Below, piece after piece: positions 17,735-25,505 of a DNA stretch of 64,000 nt. Numbering within the stretch: the stretch's first letter is position 1; every line of letters begins with the position of its first letter. The stretch is taken from contig DATLJS010000060.1 in the NCBI GenBank assembly GCA_035538795.1, forward strand, positions 94,272-158,271, read 5' to 3'. The notes below the pieces were generated by a model. That model had not been told where the DNA came from. It worked only from the letters and a program-made list of their open reading frames with translations, and ran no database searches. The translations under genes were made by a program, and so were the position numbers. This stretch comes from JAJZGK01 sp035538795 (GTDB taxonomy: Bacteria; Pseudomonadota; Alphaproteobacteria; Rhodospirillales; Magnetospirillaceae).

Positions 17735-18948
17735 TTCTTCACCTGCGCGAAATTTCGTTGCTGGCGTTGCAGAACATCGACGATGTAACGCCCATGCTGA
17801 TCCAGAAAATCGCGGGCTCCCCGCGTGTCGATGGCGCTGACGGACGGAGTGTAGTTCAGCGTCACCGACCCTCCGCTTCCACCCGACGCCGCACTTGCCG
17901 CCACCGCCGGCTGGGCCGGATTGGCCCATTGCCTGGATTGCTGCGGCAGGCCATAAGCTCCCACCGCCGACGAGGCCGCACGAACCGTGCTGGCGACGCT
18001 GGCCGGCAGCACCATTTCATCTTTGTGCAGTTCGGTCAGGGCTCCGTCATAGGGCACCCGCTCCCAACCGCCCGCCGCCGAATAAGCCGCCACGGCGGCA
18101 AAGGCCGAAGCCGCCGCCGCCGGGGCCAGAATCCAGCCGACATAGGGAATTTGCGCCACGTCGTCGTAAACCGCCGACGCCGCCGATTTCGCATGCGTCA
18201 TCACGCTTTCGCTTTGCGCGGTGGATTGTTCGGCGGCGGCGGCGGCGTCCGATCCCGTCCGGGCGGCGTTGCCCGCTTCGACCGCCGCCGTCTGGGCGGC
18301 TTGAGAACCGACTTCGGTCGTTTGACGGGCCGTAGCTCCGGCCTGGGTGGCGGCCGTTTGCTGCTGTTGATTCGCGGCACTGTTGGCGGTCAGCAGACGG
18401 AGGAGGCTCATCTTGCGTGACGCCAGGGCGGCCTGAATCTCCTCATCCGAATAGCCAAACACTTTACTCAGCTCCAGCATATTCAATTGCCCGGAGATGT
18501 AAGTGCTGACGATGCTTTTGATCGTACTCAATGCCGCCGTATGCAGATCCTTCCAAATCTGTTTCTGGGCTTGGGCAAAAGCATTGCCTCCTTGTAAGGC
18601 GGCATGCCCCAGATTGAACACACTGGCGCCAATGGCGTTATTCATCGTTTTCAAAGAATCGGTGATTTCAAGAATGTCTTTTTTGACCTGAGCGAATTCC
18701 CCTTTGTTTTTCCCGAGGGCGTTGGAAACCTGTCCTGCCGTTTCTCCGGCCTGATGCCCATATGAAAGCATTTGTTGGGTGGCGTCCCGCGTCGCCGAGG
18801 TCTGCCCCTCTTGCGCCTTGGCGGCTTTATCGGAATTCGCGGCCATACCATCGGCGCAGAGAGCCGCCGTTTGCGAAAGAATATTCAGGGCGCCCTGTAA
18901 TTCCTCGGCATTGGCGCCAAACGTTATGACGACATCCGTGCTTGCCAT
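17731..18948 (-). CDS. Tail tape measure protein, short
   Basis: A 405-residue, Ala/Gln/Ser-rich, largely helical protein at the place where tape measure genes lie, between the tail chaperones and the distal tail genes. There is a long helical N-terminal part (about 1-250), a more hydrophobic stretch (ILAPAAAASAFAAVAAYSA, around residue 285) and a C-terminal Gly/Ser linker before LNYTPSVSAIDTRG. At roughly 1.5 angstrom per residue, a rule known for siphoviruses, this would set a tail of only about 60 nm. The ATG at 18948 has GGAGG at the right distance. A hairpin terminator lies just upstream of this gene, between it and the lipoprotein gene. Confidence 0.82.
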   Translation of the reverse strand: MASTDVVITFGANAEELQGALNILSQTAALCADGMAANSDKAAKAQEGQTSATRDATQQMLSYGHQAGETAGQVSNALGKNKGEFAQVKKDILEITDSLKTMNNAIGASVFNLGHAALQGGNAFAQAQKQIWKDLHTAALSTIKSIVSTYISGQLNMLELSKVFGYSDEEIQAALASRKMSLLRLLTANSAANQQQQTAATQAGATARQTTEVGSQAAQTAAVEAGNAARTGSDAAAAAEQSTAQSESVMTHAKSAASAVYDDVAQIPYVGWILAPAAAASAFAAVAAYSAAGGWERVPYDGALTELHKDEMVLPASVASTVRAASSAVGAYGLPQQSRQWANPAQPAVAASAASGGSGGSVTLNYTPSVSAIDTRGARDFLDQHGRYIVDVLQRQQRNFAQVKK

Positions 18949-18967
18949 CTCACCCTCCAAACGGTCA

Positions 18968-18994
18968 TAAAAAAATCCGCCCGAAGGCGGATTT
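18968..18994 (-). terminator. Hairpin terminator between lipoprotein and tape measure genes
   Basis: Perfect 9-base arms (AAATCCGCC and GGCGGATTT) close a TTCG loop on the minus strand and end in a T-run. It fits as the terminator of the inserted lipoprotein gene but also blocks transcription toward the essential tape measure gene. Confidence 0.9.
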
Positions 18995-19018
18995 CAAAAT
19001 AACAACCTGAAATAAAGA

Positions 19019-19402
19019 CTACTGGACATCACAATCCAATTTGCCATTGACGCACATAAGCAAGGCATCCGCCAACACATGCGGATCACCCATGCACCCT
19101 CCCCACCTGCCACACATAACATTTATCTCAATGACGTCGTTTTGCTGATCAACGGCTATTCTATGAACATTGTATTCAAGGAAAATGGATTCGTCTCTCG
19201 TGTTCCTGGTCCTTATGCTCGTCGAATTCGCCACCTTAGGCTCAACCAGGGCATGGGTATTGATGAATTCGTAAGCCCGTCCCATCTTGATCTGACAATC
19301 CCGACCGGCTAGGCAGGTCACTTTTCCACCCCAGCTTTCTGATCTTAAAGCGCAGCCGCTCAACAGCAGCGCTGCAGCCATCATCACGATCCCCCACCGC
19401 AT
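19019..19402 (-). CDS. Low-GC lipoprotein cargo gene (moron) inside the tail operon
   Basis: The 127-residue product has a signal peptide and a clear lipobox (ALLLSGC, lipidated Cys near position 17), so it should be exported and anchored to a membrane. The mature domain has six Cys (for example CLAGRDCQI, MCGRWGGCMGD, LMCVNGKLDCDV), which could form disulfides. No family was recognised. It lies between tail chaperone and tape measure genes, where phages have no need for a lipoprotein, and its bases are about 47% GC against over 60% around it. Together with the terminator right after it, this fits a moron: a gene acquired separately and expressed in the lysogen. Phage lipoproteins of this size often block superinfection by related phages; that role is a guess. 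Confidence 0.75.
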   Translation of the reverse strand: MRWGIVMMAAALLLSGCALRSESWGGKVTCLAGRDCQIKMGRAYEFINTHALVEPKVANSTSIRTRNTRDESIFLEYNVHRIAVDQQNDVIEINVMCGRWGGCMGDPHVLADALLMCVNGKLDCDVQ

Positions 19403-19484
19403 GTCACCCTCTTCCGCCAGACGCTTGGACAGGTGACAGCTTACACAACATTACGGCGAAAACCAGAGCGCCCGACATCCCGCG

Positions 19485-19745
19485 TCATGACGGCGGCGAT
19501 TGCCCCGTGATCTCTTTGAAGAACGTTTGAAAATCCATTTTCTGGTGCAGCGGCTTTGTTCTCGGCTCCGCCTCCACCCCCAGCCAGGCGGCCAACAGGA
19601 TATGGCTTGGGGGATGGCGGCGCCAATGCTCGGCCAAGGCTTTGAAGCGGGGAAGGGTCAGGCGTCCGACCTCGGCCCAGGTCCAGCCGGTGGCGGCTAT
19701 GACCTGGGCGTAAAGATCGTCCCAATCCAGCGCTAAGCCGTCTTC
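19485..19745 (-). CDS. Tail assembly chaperone, frameshift extension (gpGT-like)
   Basis: This 86-residue frame begins inside the end of the preceding chaperone gene, in the -1 frame, and has no ATG, GTG or TTG ahead of its conserved start. Its sequence is plainly protein-like: LDWDDLYAQVIAATGWTWAE, then LPRFKALAEHWRRHPPSHIL, a pattern seen in the second chaperone of GTA-like and lambda-like tails. In lambda, HK97 and many others the second part is made by -1 frameshifting on the first gene to give a fusion that helps tape measure and tube assembly. A possible slip site is G GGG AAG at 19751-19745 (lambda uses G GGA AAG), so the true product would be the 20044 protein fused to this segment. 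The slip site itself is uncertain. Confidence 0.75.
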   Translation of the reverse strand, partial: EDGLALDWDDLYAQVIAATGWTWAEVGRLTLPRFKALAEHWRRHPPSHILLAAWLGVEAEPRTKPLHQKMDFQTFFKEITGQSPPS

Positions 19746-20044
19746 TTCCCCGCCAAGGCTTCCCCCAGTTGGGCAAGTCCCGAGATGCGAGCCACCACCG
19801 GCACCGCCTCCAGAATTTCCGGGATGGTGGTGCGCAAGCCGGCCAGTTCTTCGGCTGGCAAGGCGTCGGACAAAGCGGCGGCGATGATGTCGCGGGCCGC
19901 CGTCAGCCCACCCTCGGCCAGTCCCAGCTCCAGCCGGCCGAAAGCCGGCATCATCCGCTGCAACTGATCGAAGGTGAAGGCATGAACGGCGAAGCTTCTC
20001 CCACCCAGCTTGATTTCGCCGGTTTCCGAGGCATAACTCATCAC
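19733..20044 (-). CDS. Tail assembly chaperone (gpG-like)
   Basis: A 103-residue protein at the standard place of the first tail chaperone, just after the tail tube gene. Features are a short beta-rich start (GEIKLGGRSFAVHAFTFDQL) and a mostly helical remainder with Leu/Ala heptads (AARDIIAAALSDAL). It should bind the tape measure protein during tail assembly and not be kept in the virion. The stop lies 9 bases past a G-rich stretch, and a conserved second domain continues in the -1 frame, suggesting that a fraction of ribosomes shift frame. The ATG overlaps the stop of the tail tube gene (ATGA); a second ATG follows immediately. Confidence 0.8.
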   Translation of the reverse strand: MMSYASETGEIKLGGRSFAVHAFTFDQLQRMMPAFGRLELGLAEGGLTAARDIIAAALSDALPAEELAGLRTTIPEILEAVPVVARISGLAQLGEALAGKKTA

Positions 20045-20793
20045 GACGCCTCGCTGAAGGACCAGGTCAGAACATTGTTCGCGGCGTCGGCGAAGGCTTC
20101 GAAGTCCATCTCGGGGATCGAGAAGTCATCCTGTTTGGTAGCGAAGGCCAGCTTGTTGGAAACACAGGCGTTCAGGGTCAGAACCGCCTTCTTCAGACCG
20201 CCGGGAGCACTGTAATTGGTTTCCAGCGCCACCTGGAACACCGGCTGCACCCCCAGCAACTGATTGCTGACCACCATCTTCTGACCGGAACTGGCGCTGT
20301 AGCCGTAGCTGATCAGAAGGCCGGCGCCGGCGTCGACGACGTTGAAACCATAGACGCCGTCGGCCGTCACGTACTCGCCCTGAGCCGGGGAACTGGCGAC
20401 CTTGGTGAAGGGCAGCCCGGTGGCGGCGTTGACCACGCCCAGGTCCTGGACGAAGTCGGCGGCATGGATCACCGACGCCGTATAGGGGGCGGCGGCGGGC
20501 ACCGAAGCCGCCTCGGCGTTGGCAGTGGTCACCTGCCCGCTTTGCAGGGCCGAGCCGAAGAACAGCTCGGCGAAAGCTCGGCCCTGGACTTGGGCGAACT
20601 TGGCCTTGCCGGTGATCTTGCTGGTGCCGCGGGCGACCGCCACCGGGAACTGGTACTGGCCGAACAACTGCTTGGCCGTGGCCGAGAACTCCAGATTGAC
20701 GTCGTGCAAAGTACCGAACTTGATGGGCGTGGCGTTGGCGGTATCGCTCCGCACGCCCCACAGGGTGCCGGAACCGAAGCTGTAGATAGCCAT
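20041..20793 (-). CDS. Major tail tube protein
   Basis: The 250-residue protein has the composition and position of a siphovirus tail tube subunit: mostly beta, with FGTLHDVNLEFSATAKQLFG near the N terminus, the loop-containing region GTSKITGKAKFAQVQGRAFA, and a beta-rich second half ending in DDFSIPEMDFEAFADAANN. Hexamer rings of it would stack around the tape measure protein. AAAGGAG lies 10 bases ahead of the ATG, a strong ribosome binding site fitting a protein needed in many copies. It lies between the tail terminator gene and the chaperone genes, the canonical order. Confidence 0.85.
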   Translation of the reverse strand: MAIYSFGSGTLWGVRSDTANATPIKFGTLHDVNLEFSATAKQLFGQYQFPVAVARGTSKITGKAKFAQVQGRAFAELFFGSALQSGQVTTANAEAASVPAAAPYTASVIHAADFVQDLGVVNAATGLPFTKVASSPAQGEYVTADGVYGFNVVDAGAGLLISYGYSASSGQKMVVSNQLLGVQPVFQVALETNYSAPGGLKKAVLTLNACVSNKLAFATKQDDFSIPEMDFEAFADAANNVLTWSFSEAS

Positions 20794-20835
20794 CGGACAA
20801 AACTCCTTTGGATGGTGTTGAATGAAAAAGCGTGA

Positions 20836-21267
20836 TCAGGGAAGCAGCATGGAAACGGTCAGAACCGCCGCCGCCCGTTCGCCCTGGGCTCCTTCGAAAA
20901 CTTCGATGGGGCCGTCGATGAAAGCGTGGCGGACCAACCCGCCCAGGGTCAGTGTTTCAGCTCCGGCAGGCGGCTGGAGAACCTGTTCGACCGCGTCCAA
21001 AAGCCCGTTCAGCACCACACCCGCCGAGCGGTGACGGTCGGGATTGGCGGCATAGAGGTACAGTTTGGCCTGCAGGGTTCTTCGGGGCGGCATGTTAGCG
21101 AGAGCCATCGTCTGCTGATGGCTGACGGCCATGAACAAAGCGGGCAGTTCCGACGCCCCCATCTCCTCCAGAAAACGGACGCGGCGGTCACAGAGCTTGA
21201 CGGTTCCCGCCGTCTTCAGGTTTTTCAGCAGATCGAACAGGGCGGCATAGACGGGTTCTCGGCTCAT
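20836..21267 (-). CDS. Tail terminator / tail completion protein
   Basis: A 143-residue protein that should cap the growing tail tube before head joining (gpU-like role). It has the helical start MSREPVYAALFDLLKNL, a beta-rich middle (RRTLQAKLYLYAAN) and a C-terminal strand pair before LTVSMLLP, as in tail terminators of HK97-type phages. The start overlaps the stop of the upstream HK97 gp10-like gene (ATGA). Position between the head-tail joining gene and the tail tube gene supports the call; sequence alone gives only moderate support. Confidence 0.72.
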   Translation of the reverse strand: MSREPVYAALFDLLKNLKTAGTVKLCDRRVRFLEEMGASELPALFMAVSHQQTMALANMPPRRTLQAKLYLYAANPDRHRSAGVVLNGLLDAVEQVLQPPAGAETLTLGGLVRHAFIDGPIEVFEGAQGERAAAVLTVSMLLP

Positions 21268-21722
21268 GGCGCAAGCTCCTGCAGAACGGCCTGGGTAAAG
21301 CCGTCGGTAATGGCCGTTGTCATGGTTTCCAGCGCCGACTGAGCCACTGGGTGGGCCGGGGCATCGACGCGGCGGGAATAACTCTGCACTAGAATTTCAT
21401 GGGGCGTGGCGACCGGATGACCGAATGCCTCGGTCATCTGACGCAAATGCTCGGAAACTTCCTCGGTTCCCTGGAAACCCCGTTCATAGAAAGCCGCATA
21501 GGGCAGGCTGTTGGTCAGGCTGACCACCACCGCATTGCCTGATGTCTCCAAGGAAACGGCATAAGCGTCGGCCAGCGGTCCCGACGCCAGACCGCCCCGC
21601 ACTCCGGCCAGAAGCTGGTCACCCAACCCCGCAGCCGTCCGCTCCAGCGCGCCGGGAACGCCCTGACGCGCCCGTTCCAACCGGGCTTGCAGCACCCGGT
21701 CGTCGACGGAAACCCGAATCAT
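21264..21722 (-). CDS. HK97 gp10-like head-tail joining protein
   Basis: A 152-residue protein of the HK97 gp10 type. The signature parts are the start MIRVSVDDRVLQARLERARQ, the Gly-rich turn, LTNSLPYAAFYERGFQG (the Y-A-x-x-x-E-x-G pattern seen across this family), and a C-terminal helix. It joins the head connector to the tail. The long open frame reaches upstream to 22190, but that part is a shadow of the connector gene. The ATG at 21722 overlaps the connector stop (ATGA) and gives the expected family start. Confidence 0.85.
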   Translation of the reverse strand: MIRVSVDDRVLQARLERARQGVPGALERTAAGLGDQLLAGVRGGLASGPLADAYAVSLETSGNAVVVSLTNSLPYAAFYERGFQGTEEVSEHLRQMTEAFGHPVATPHEILVQSYSRRVDAPAHPVAQSALETMTTAITDGFTQAVLQELAP

Positions 21723-22282
21723 AGGGGCAGTATCCGCTTGTGGAACTGCAGAACGGTTTGCACCGAGGCCGGCATGTCGGCCTGCTGAAAGCCGGTGCTC
21801 TCCCCGGCCAATCCCTTCGAGGTCAGACCGATGCGGTCTTTCTCGCGGAAGCGCAGCCCCACCAGCTCGATGCAGGCCTGTTCCAGATCGGGAGGGATCC
21901 CCGGCAATCCCGCCGTGTAGGTGATCACCACGTTGCCCAGGCCCCGGCTGAAAGAAAATCCGTTCAGCATCAGCATACTGGGCGTGAAGTAATAGCCGGG
22001 CGCCGAAACCGGATCGCCGGGCGGAATCGGCCGGTTGTCGATCAGCAGGCTGGCCACCGCCGTCACTGGGCTGTTGGCGAACGGCATGCGGACATTGCCC
22101 GTGCCGTCGCGGGTTTCGATATAGCCCTGGCTGGCGAAATCGCGGCCGCACCAGCTGGCGATGAAGGCGCTGGCGGCGGTGATCAGCCAAGACAACAGGA
22201 GGTCGTCCTCGGTCTGGTCGGGATCGGTCAGGCCCAGCCAGGCCTTGGCCCGGTCCAGGGAGGTCAGGTCGGCGGTGGTCAT
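21719..22282 (-). CDS. Head-tail connector (gp6 / phiE125 gp8 family)
   Basis: A 187-residue adaptor that should form the ring under the portal. The N-terminal helical part includes LDRAKAWLGLTDPDQTEDDL and LLSWLITAASAFIASWCGRDF, the typical pattern for this family (short helices ending in a tryptophan and a conserved R-x-F). A beta-hairpin part follows (AVASLLIDNRPIPPGDP) and then a second helical half. It lies directly before the gp10-like gene (ATGA overlap) and four bases after the small gene downstream of the capsid, as usual in HK97-like head modules. Confidence 0.87.
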   Translation of the reverse strand: MTTADLTSLDRAKAWLGLTDPDQTEDDLLLSWLITAASAFIASWCGRDFASQGYIETRDGTGNVRMPFANSPVTAVASLLIDNRPIPPGDPVSAPGYYFTPSMLMLNGFSFSRGLGNVVITYTAGLPGIPPDLEQACIELVGLRFREKDRIGLTSKGLAGESTGFQQADMPASVQTVLQFHKRILPL

Positions 22283-22285
22283 GGC

Positions 22286-22465
22286 TCAGACCTCGCCGTC
22301 TTTGAGCGGGACCGGCTTCGGCTTGTCGACCGATACGAAGCCGTGCGCCAACAGATGCTCGGCCACCTCGTTGGGCACCGAGAACACCCCCTGGCGGTTG
22401 GGGCGGTACTCCTTGCCGTCATGCACCACCGAGGCCGCCCCGGCGGTGGAAATGATCCTGGCCAT
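22286..22465 (-). CDS. Small phage head-region protein, 59 residues
   Basis: A short gene between the capsid and connector genes. The 59 residues begin MARIISTAGAASVVHDGKEY and continue with a beta-rich segment (GVFSVPNEVAEHLLAHGF) and a charged Lys/Pro tail. AAGGAG precedes the ATG at a good distance, and the stop is four bases before the connector ATG. Many HK97-type head operons carry such a small protein here, sometimes proposed as a head accessory factor. Function is not known from sequence. A terminator-like hairpin separates it from the capsid gene. Confidence 0.75.
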   Translation of the reverse strand: MARIISTAGAASVVHDGKEYRPNRQGVFSVPNEVAEHLLAHGFVSVDKPKPVPLKDGEV

Positions 22466-22484
22466 GGCGCAGGTCTCCTTGTGC

Positions 22485-22520
22485 TGAAAAGAAAGGGCGG
22501 CCTCGCGAAGGAGGCCGCCC
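22485..22520 (-). terminator. Terminator after the capsid gene
   Basis: Perfect 10-base arms (GGGCGGCCTC and GAGGCCGCCC) with a 6-base loop precede TTTCTTTT on the minus strand. It should reduce transcription after the capsid gene, so that the capsid mRNA is in excess over connector and tail mRNA unless antiterminated. Confidence 0.9.
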
Positions 22521-22558
22521 CAAGGTCGCGGACAGGCAGGACGGGAAAGGTCGCGGCC

Positions 22559-24061
22559 TCAGCCGTTGGCGATGTTGGTGATCATGCCGAAAGCCGGCGG
22601 GAAATAGTTCTGCAGCACGCCGTCGAAATAGACGCCGTATTCATAGCGGCGGGCTTTCACCGGCCATTCGATCTGGTAATAGTCGCGCCGCGTCTTCATC
22701 TGCAGCAGGCTGGCCACGCCCGACAGCGGATAGGGCAGCACCTCGGTATCGAACAGAATGGTTCCGGCCGGCAGGTTGGGATGGGGCAGAACGTTGATGG
22801 CCTTGGCGCCGTCCATGCTGAACTTGTTGAGATAGGTGGTGACCATCTGACCGCCGGCCAGATTGCTTTGGTCAGCCCCCACCGAGAAGCGCAAGGCGCT
22901 GTTGGACGAGCCCTGAAGCACCTTGCGGGTGATGTTGATCTGTTCCTGCGAACTGACCCAGATGGTGGTCGGCGACAGACGGTAGGCGTCCCAGAAATGC
23001 TGAAGAGCGGCATCGATCTCGACCACGCCGCCGACGCCGTCGGCGGTCAGGGGCGTGCCCTGACCGGCGGCGCCGGTGGGCATGGCATAGACATAGGCGT
23101 TGCTGCCGGGCTTGACGATCTGGGTCAGCAGGCCGTCGAACACCAGGCCGTTGACGGAATTGTCGTTGCCGCCCAGGGATGCGGCGGTCTGAGTGCCGGT
23201 AGCGGCGGCGGTAATGATCAGGCTGTTGATGGTGGTGATGGCGCCCAACACTTCCGAACCGGAAGCGCCCCAGAACCAAGCATAACCCACAGCGCCGGTG
23301 ACGGGGGCGACGGTGGCGGTCAGCTTATGGCTGGCGCTGCCGTCGTTGGCAGTAGTGACGCTGGCCCCCGCCGACATCTTGGCGGTGCCGCCGCCATAAG
23401 AGTCGCTGGAGCCGTCGGCATTGCTGCGCGACACCTGGCCGCGCACGCCGCCGATCACCGACGAGCCCAGATAGCCTTCCAGGGTCAGCGCGGCAACCCG
23501 CACCGAAACCGCGGAATTGGCCGGCAGGGAACCGCCGGTGGCGGCATCGGCGACGGTCGGGTTGGGCGTGGCGCCCAGCGGGCACGAGGTATTGCCGCCC
23601 AGGATAACCTTTTCCTCGCCGATCATCAGAGCCCGCAGCAGGCCGTTGACGGCCAGCGCCTTGACGTCATCGAAGCCCGCCGCCGCGTAATCGGCCTCGA
23701 AAGTCACATAATCTTCCAGGCCCAGACCACGGAAGGCGGCCATGTAATCCTGGGTCGAAGTGGCGATGACGCCGCCGCGATTGCCTTCCGAGACGCCGAC
23801 GCCCAAGGAGTTGATGTTGATGCCGGTGACGGCCCGCCAGTTGGCCTGCACGCCGCGACCGGTGCCGACGCGGGGAATGCGGTTGCGCAGCGGCGTCGTG
23901 ACGGGATAAAGCGACAGAGCGCCCGGCTGCAGATCGTAATAGGTCAGACCGGCAGTGGCGGCAGTGCTCTGCTGATAGGCCTTGCTCAGGCCGTCCTGGG
24001 TCAGCGGACGGCGCTGGGCCCTCTTGACGGCGGCCAGACTGGTCTTGGTTTCGTTGGACAT
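22559..24061 (-). CDS. Major capsid protein with large internal insertion
   Basis: The shell protein of the head. The ATG at 24061 follows AAGGAG with 9 bases between; the open frame extends upstream only into the terminator region. The product has 500 residues, longer than the common 300-400. The part before residue about 160 (YYDLQPGALSLYPVTTPLRNRIP and YVTFEADYAAAGFDD) and the part after about 298 (VFDGLLTQIVKPGSN, IDAALQHFWDAYRLSPTTIW, NVLPHPNLPAGTILF) look like HK97-fold capsid of the type with DUF-like, non-proteolysed N arms. Residues 160-298 form a beta-rich, Gly/Ser/Thr/Ala-rich inserted domain (TLEGYLGSS, SHKLTATVAPVTGAVGYAWF) that looks Ig-like and should decorate the surface. Confidence 0.85.
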   Translation of the reverse strand: MSNETKTSLAAVKRAQRRPLTQDGLSKAYQQSTAATAGLTYYDLQPGALSLYPVTTPLRNRIPRVGTGRGVQANWRAVTGININSLGVGVSEGNRGGVIATSTQDYMAAFRGLGLEDYVTFEADYAAAGFDDVKALAVNGLLRALMIGEEKVILGGNTSCPLGATPNPTVADAATGGSLPANSAVSVRVAALTLEGYLGSSVIGGVRGQVSRSNADGSSDSYGGGTAKMSAGASVTTANDGSASHKLTATVAPVTGAVGYAWFWGASGSEVLGAITTINSLIITAAATGTQTAASLGGNDNSVNGLVFDGLLTQIVKPGSNAYVYAMPTGAAGQGTPLTADGVGGVVEIDAALQHFWDAYRLSPTTIWVSSQEQINITRKVLQGSSNSALRFSVGADQSNLAGGQMVTTYLNKFSMDGAKAINVLPHPNLPAGTILFDTEVLPYPLSGVASLLQMKTRRDYYQIEWPVKARRYEYGVYFDGVLQNYFPPAFGMITNIANG

Positions 24062-24085
24062 AAGGGATGTCTCCTTGAAGGCATG

Positions 24086-24118
24086 AAAAAACCCGCTCGG
24101 GCCCAAGGCGCGGCGGGG
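24086..24118 (-). terminator. Terminator-like hairpin before the capsid gene
   Basis: On the minus strand CCCGC and GCGGG arms, partly continued by weaker pairs, are followed by TTTTTT. It sits 24 bases upstream of the capsid start, in front of a late structural gene. Confidence 0.6.
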
Positions 24119-24166
24119 TGGAAAAATCGGATGACGGCGGCAGCGAAAGGACCGACGCCGTTTCTC

Positions 24167-25231
24167 TCAGAACCTCAGCACCTTGGGCTGCTGGTGAGCC
24201 AGCTTGATCAGGGCCAGACTACGGGCCTGATCGTCCTCGATGGACTTGGCCAGACGCTCCTGTTCGGACAGGCCGGCATAGCCGATGTCCTCGCCTTTCG
24301 ACACCGCTTTCAGCACCGGCCCGCCGGATTTGGGCAAAGCCTCCAGCGCCTCGACGCGGGACAGCAGGCGATCGCGCTCGGTGGACAACCGGCCCAGATG
24401 GTTGCGCAAGCTGTTCAGATCGCGCTGCATTTTCATCAGGCCGCGCGGCCGGGCCGAAGCCGCGAAAGCGCCGCCGTCCGTATCGTCGGCCTCGCCATCC
24501 TGGGCATCATCGCCGTCGATCAGATAGGGTGCCAGAACGGCAACGCCGCTTTCCAGCCAACCGCGCACATCGTCGGGAATCGGCTGGTCGCCCAGAGCCC
24601 ATTCGTCCTGCCAATCGCCGGAATCGTCCAGCCAGTCCAGCGATCCCAGCAGACCGGCCAGGCGTTCGCGGCTATAGCCGCCGGCCTCCGCGTCGGAAGC
24701 GAAATCGCTATCGCCGTCAGTGTCGTCATCGTCATCGGCATCGCCGTCGGCGTTGAAAGGCACTTGCACCTCGGCGCCGTCGGCCTTGACCATGGTGAAG
24801 CTGGCCGAGGGAATGCACGGCAGATCGACGATGGAAATTTCCGAAGGTTCGGCGGTATAGCGGGTCAGGCTGCCGTCGCGCCAGCGCTTCACATAGCGGC
24901 CGCCCGGCGAAAAGCCGGTATAGACGCCCTGCTCCACCTTTCGCCATTCGCCGTCGTCGACGATGCGGGCGGTCAGTTGGATGCTGCGGCTGGCGTCGTC
25001 GAAATGAATATCCTCCAGCTTGCCCACCGCCACCGGGCCATGCATGGCCCGCACGTTGCCGAAGCTTTTGCCGTCGGTGGCCTTCTGGACCGACTTCGAC
25101 CAGGCCATGAAATGCCGTTTCGACGATTTATAGTCGAACACTTCGCCCGCCCGATCGGGCGTTTCGTCGATCTGGCCGTAGACCAGCCGCTGGGCCGCGT
25201 CCACCTTGCACAAGGGAATGAACAAGCTCAT
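24167..25231 (-). CDS. XkdF-like prohead protease / scaffold protein
   Basis: A 354-residue protein. The N-terminal half closely follows the pattern of the XkdF/Clp-like prohead protease family: CKVDAAQRLVYGQIDETPD, GEVFDYKSSKRHFMAWS, then FGNVRAMHGPVAVGKLEDI and GVYTGFSPGGRYVKRW. An acidic linker (around 195-215) and a helical scaffold-like C-terminal region (LRNHLGRLSTERDRLLSRVE) follow. It should cut and shape the prohead interior. The ATG at 25231 follows AAAGGA; the in-frame extension to 25348 runs through the terminator and is not used. It lies between the portal and capsid genes, the standard place. Its own upstream region has a repeated promoter and a terminator. Confidence 0.87.
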   Translation of the reverse strand: MSLFIPLCKVDAAQRLVYGQIDETPDRAGEVFDYKSSKRHFMAWSKSVQKATDGKSFGNVRAMHGPVAVGKLEDIHFDDASRSIQLTARIVDDGEWRKVEQGVYTGFSPGGRYVKRWRDGSLTRYTAEPSEISIVDLPCIPSASFTMVKADGAEVQVPFNADGDADDDDDTDGDSDFASDAEAGGYSRERLAGLLGSLDWLDDSGDWQDEWALGDQPIPDDVRGWLESGVAVLAPYLIDGDDAQDGEADDTDGGAFAASARPRGLMKMQRDLNSLRNHLGRLSTERDRLLSRVEALEALPKSGGPVLKAVSKGEDIGYAGLSEQERLAKSIEDDQARSLALIKLAHQQPKVLRF

Positions 25232-25257
25232 GAAGTCTTTCCTTTGGTTGAGGCAAC

Positions 25258-25286
25258 AAAAAACCTCCGGCCCGGCAGGACGGAGG
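25258..25286 (-). terminator. Terminator before the prohead protease gene
   Basis: Minus-strand arms CCTCCG and CGGAGG with an 11-base loop run into six Ts and then TTGTTG. It lies 27 bases upstream of the protease start, downstream of promoter element A. Confidence 0.82.
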
Positions 25287-25461
25287 GAACGGATCGGTCG
25301 ATGTTGGCAAAGGGACGAACCAAAGCCCGGATTGCTCGGACCGGGCATCAGCCGATTTCGACTATCAGCTCATTGAGGCAGTCGGGGCCAAGTCATTCAG
25401 ACTTAGGATGACGGCGGCACCCTCGGCACTTGCCCATCAGGCGCAACTCGGGCACGGACGC

Positions 25462-25505
25462 ATTGTCAAATTTTTCCGGAGCGGCGTCAAGAACAAAAAG
25501 AGAAC
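25462..25505 (-). promoter_or_regulatory. Promoter element A with SOS-like direct repeat
   Basis: Minus strand: -35 TTGACG (25490-25485), 17-base spacer ending AAAAATTT, -10 GACAAT (25467-25462). Immediately upstream lies GTTC-N7-GTTC (plus strand GAAC at 25491 and 25502), the spacing of the alphaproteobacterial LexA box. Elements B and C share the -35, spacer and -10 arrangement. Confidence 0.65.

Noticed and set aside
19441..19488. 15-codon frame starting with ATGA overlap after the chaperone extension
   Set aside because: Too short and without protein-like features, although it may mark the former start of a gene displaced by the lipoprotein insert.
19441..19776. 111-residue frame between chaperone and lipoprotein genes
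   Set aside because: It is Arg/Gly/Pro-rich shadow sequence starting with TTG; the frame one base over carries the conserved chaperone domain.
21740..25411. 1223-residue open frame on the plus strand
   Set aside because: It lies opposite seven well-supported phage genes, has shadow-type composition and no ribosome site; long antisense frames are expected at this GC content.
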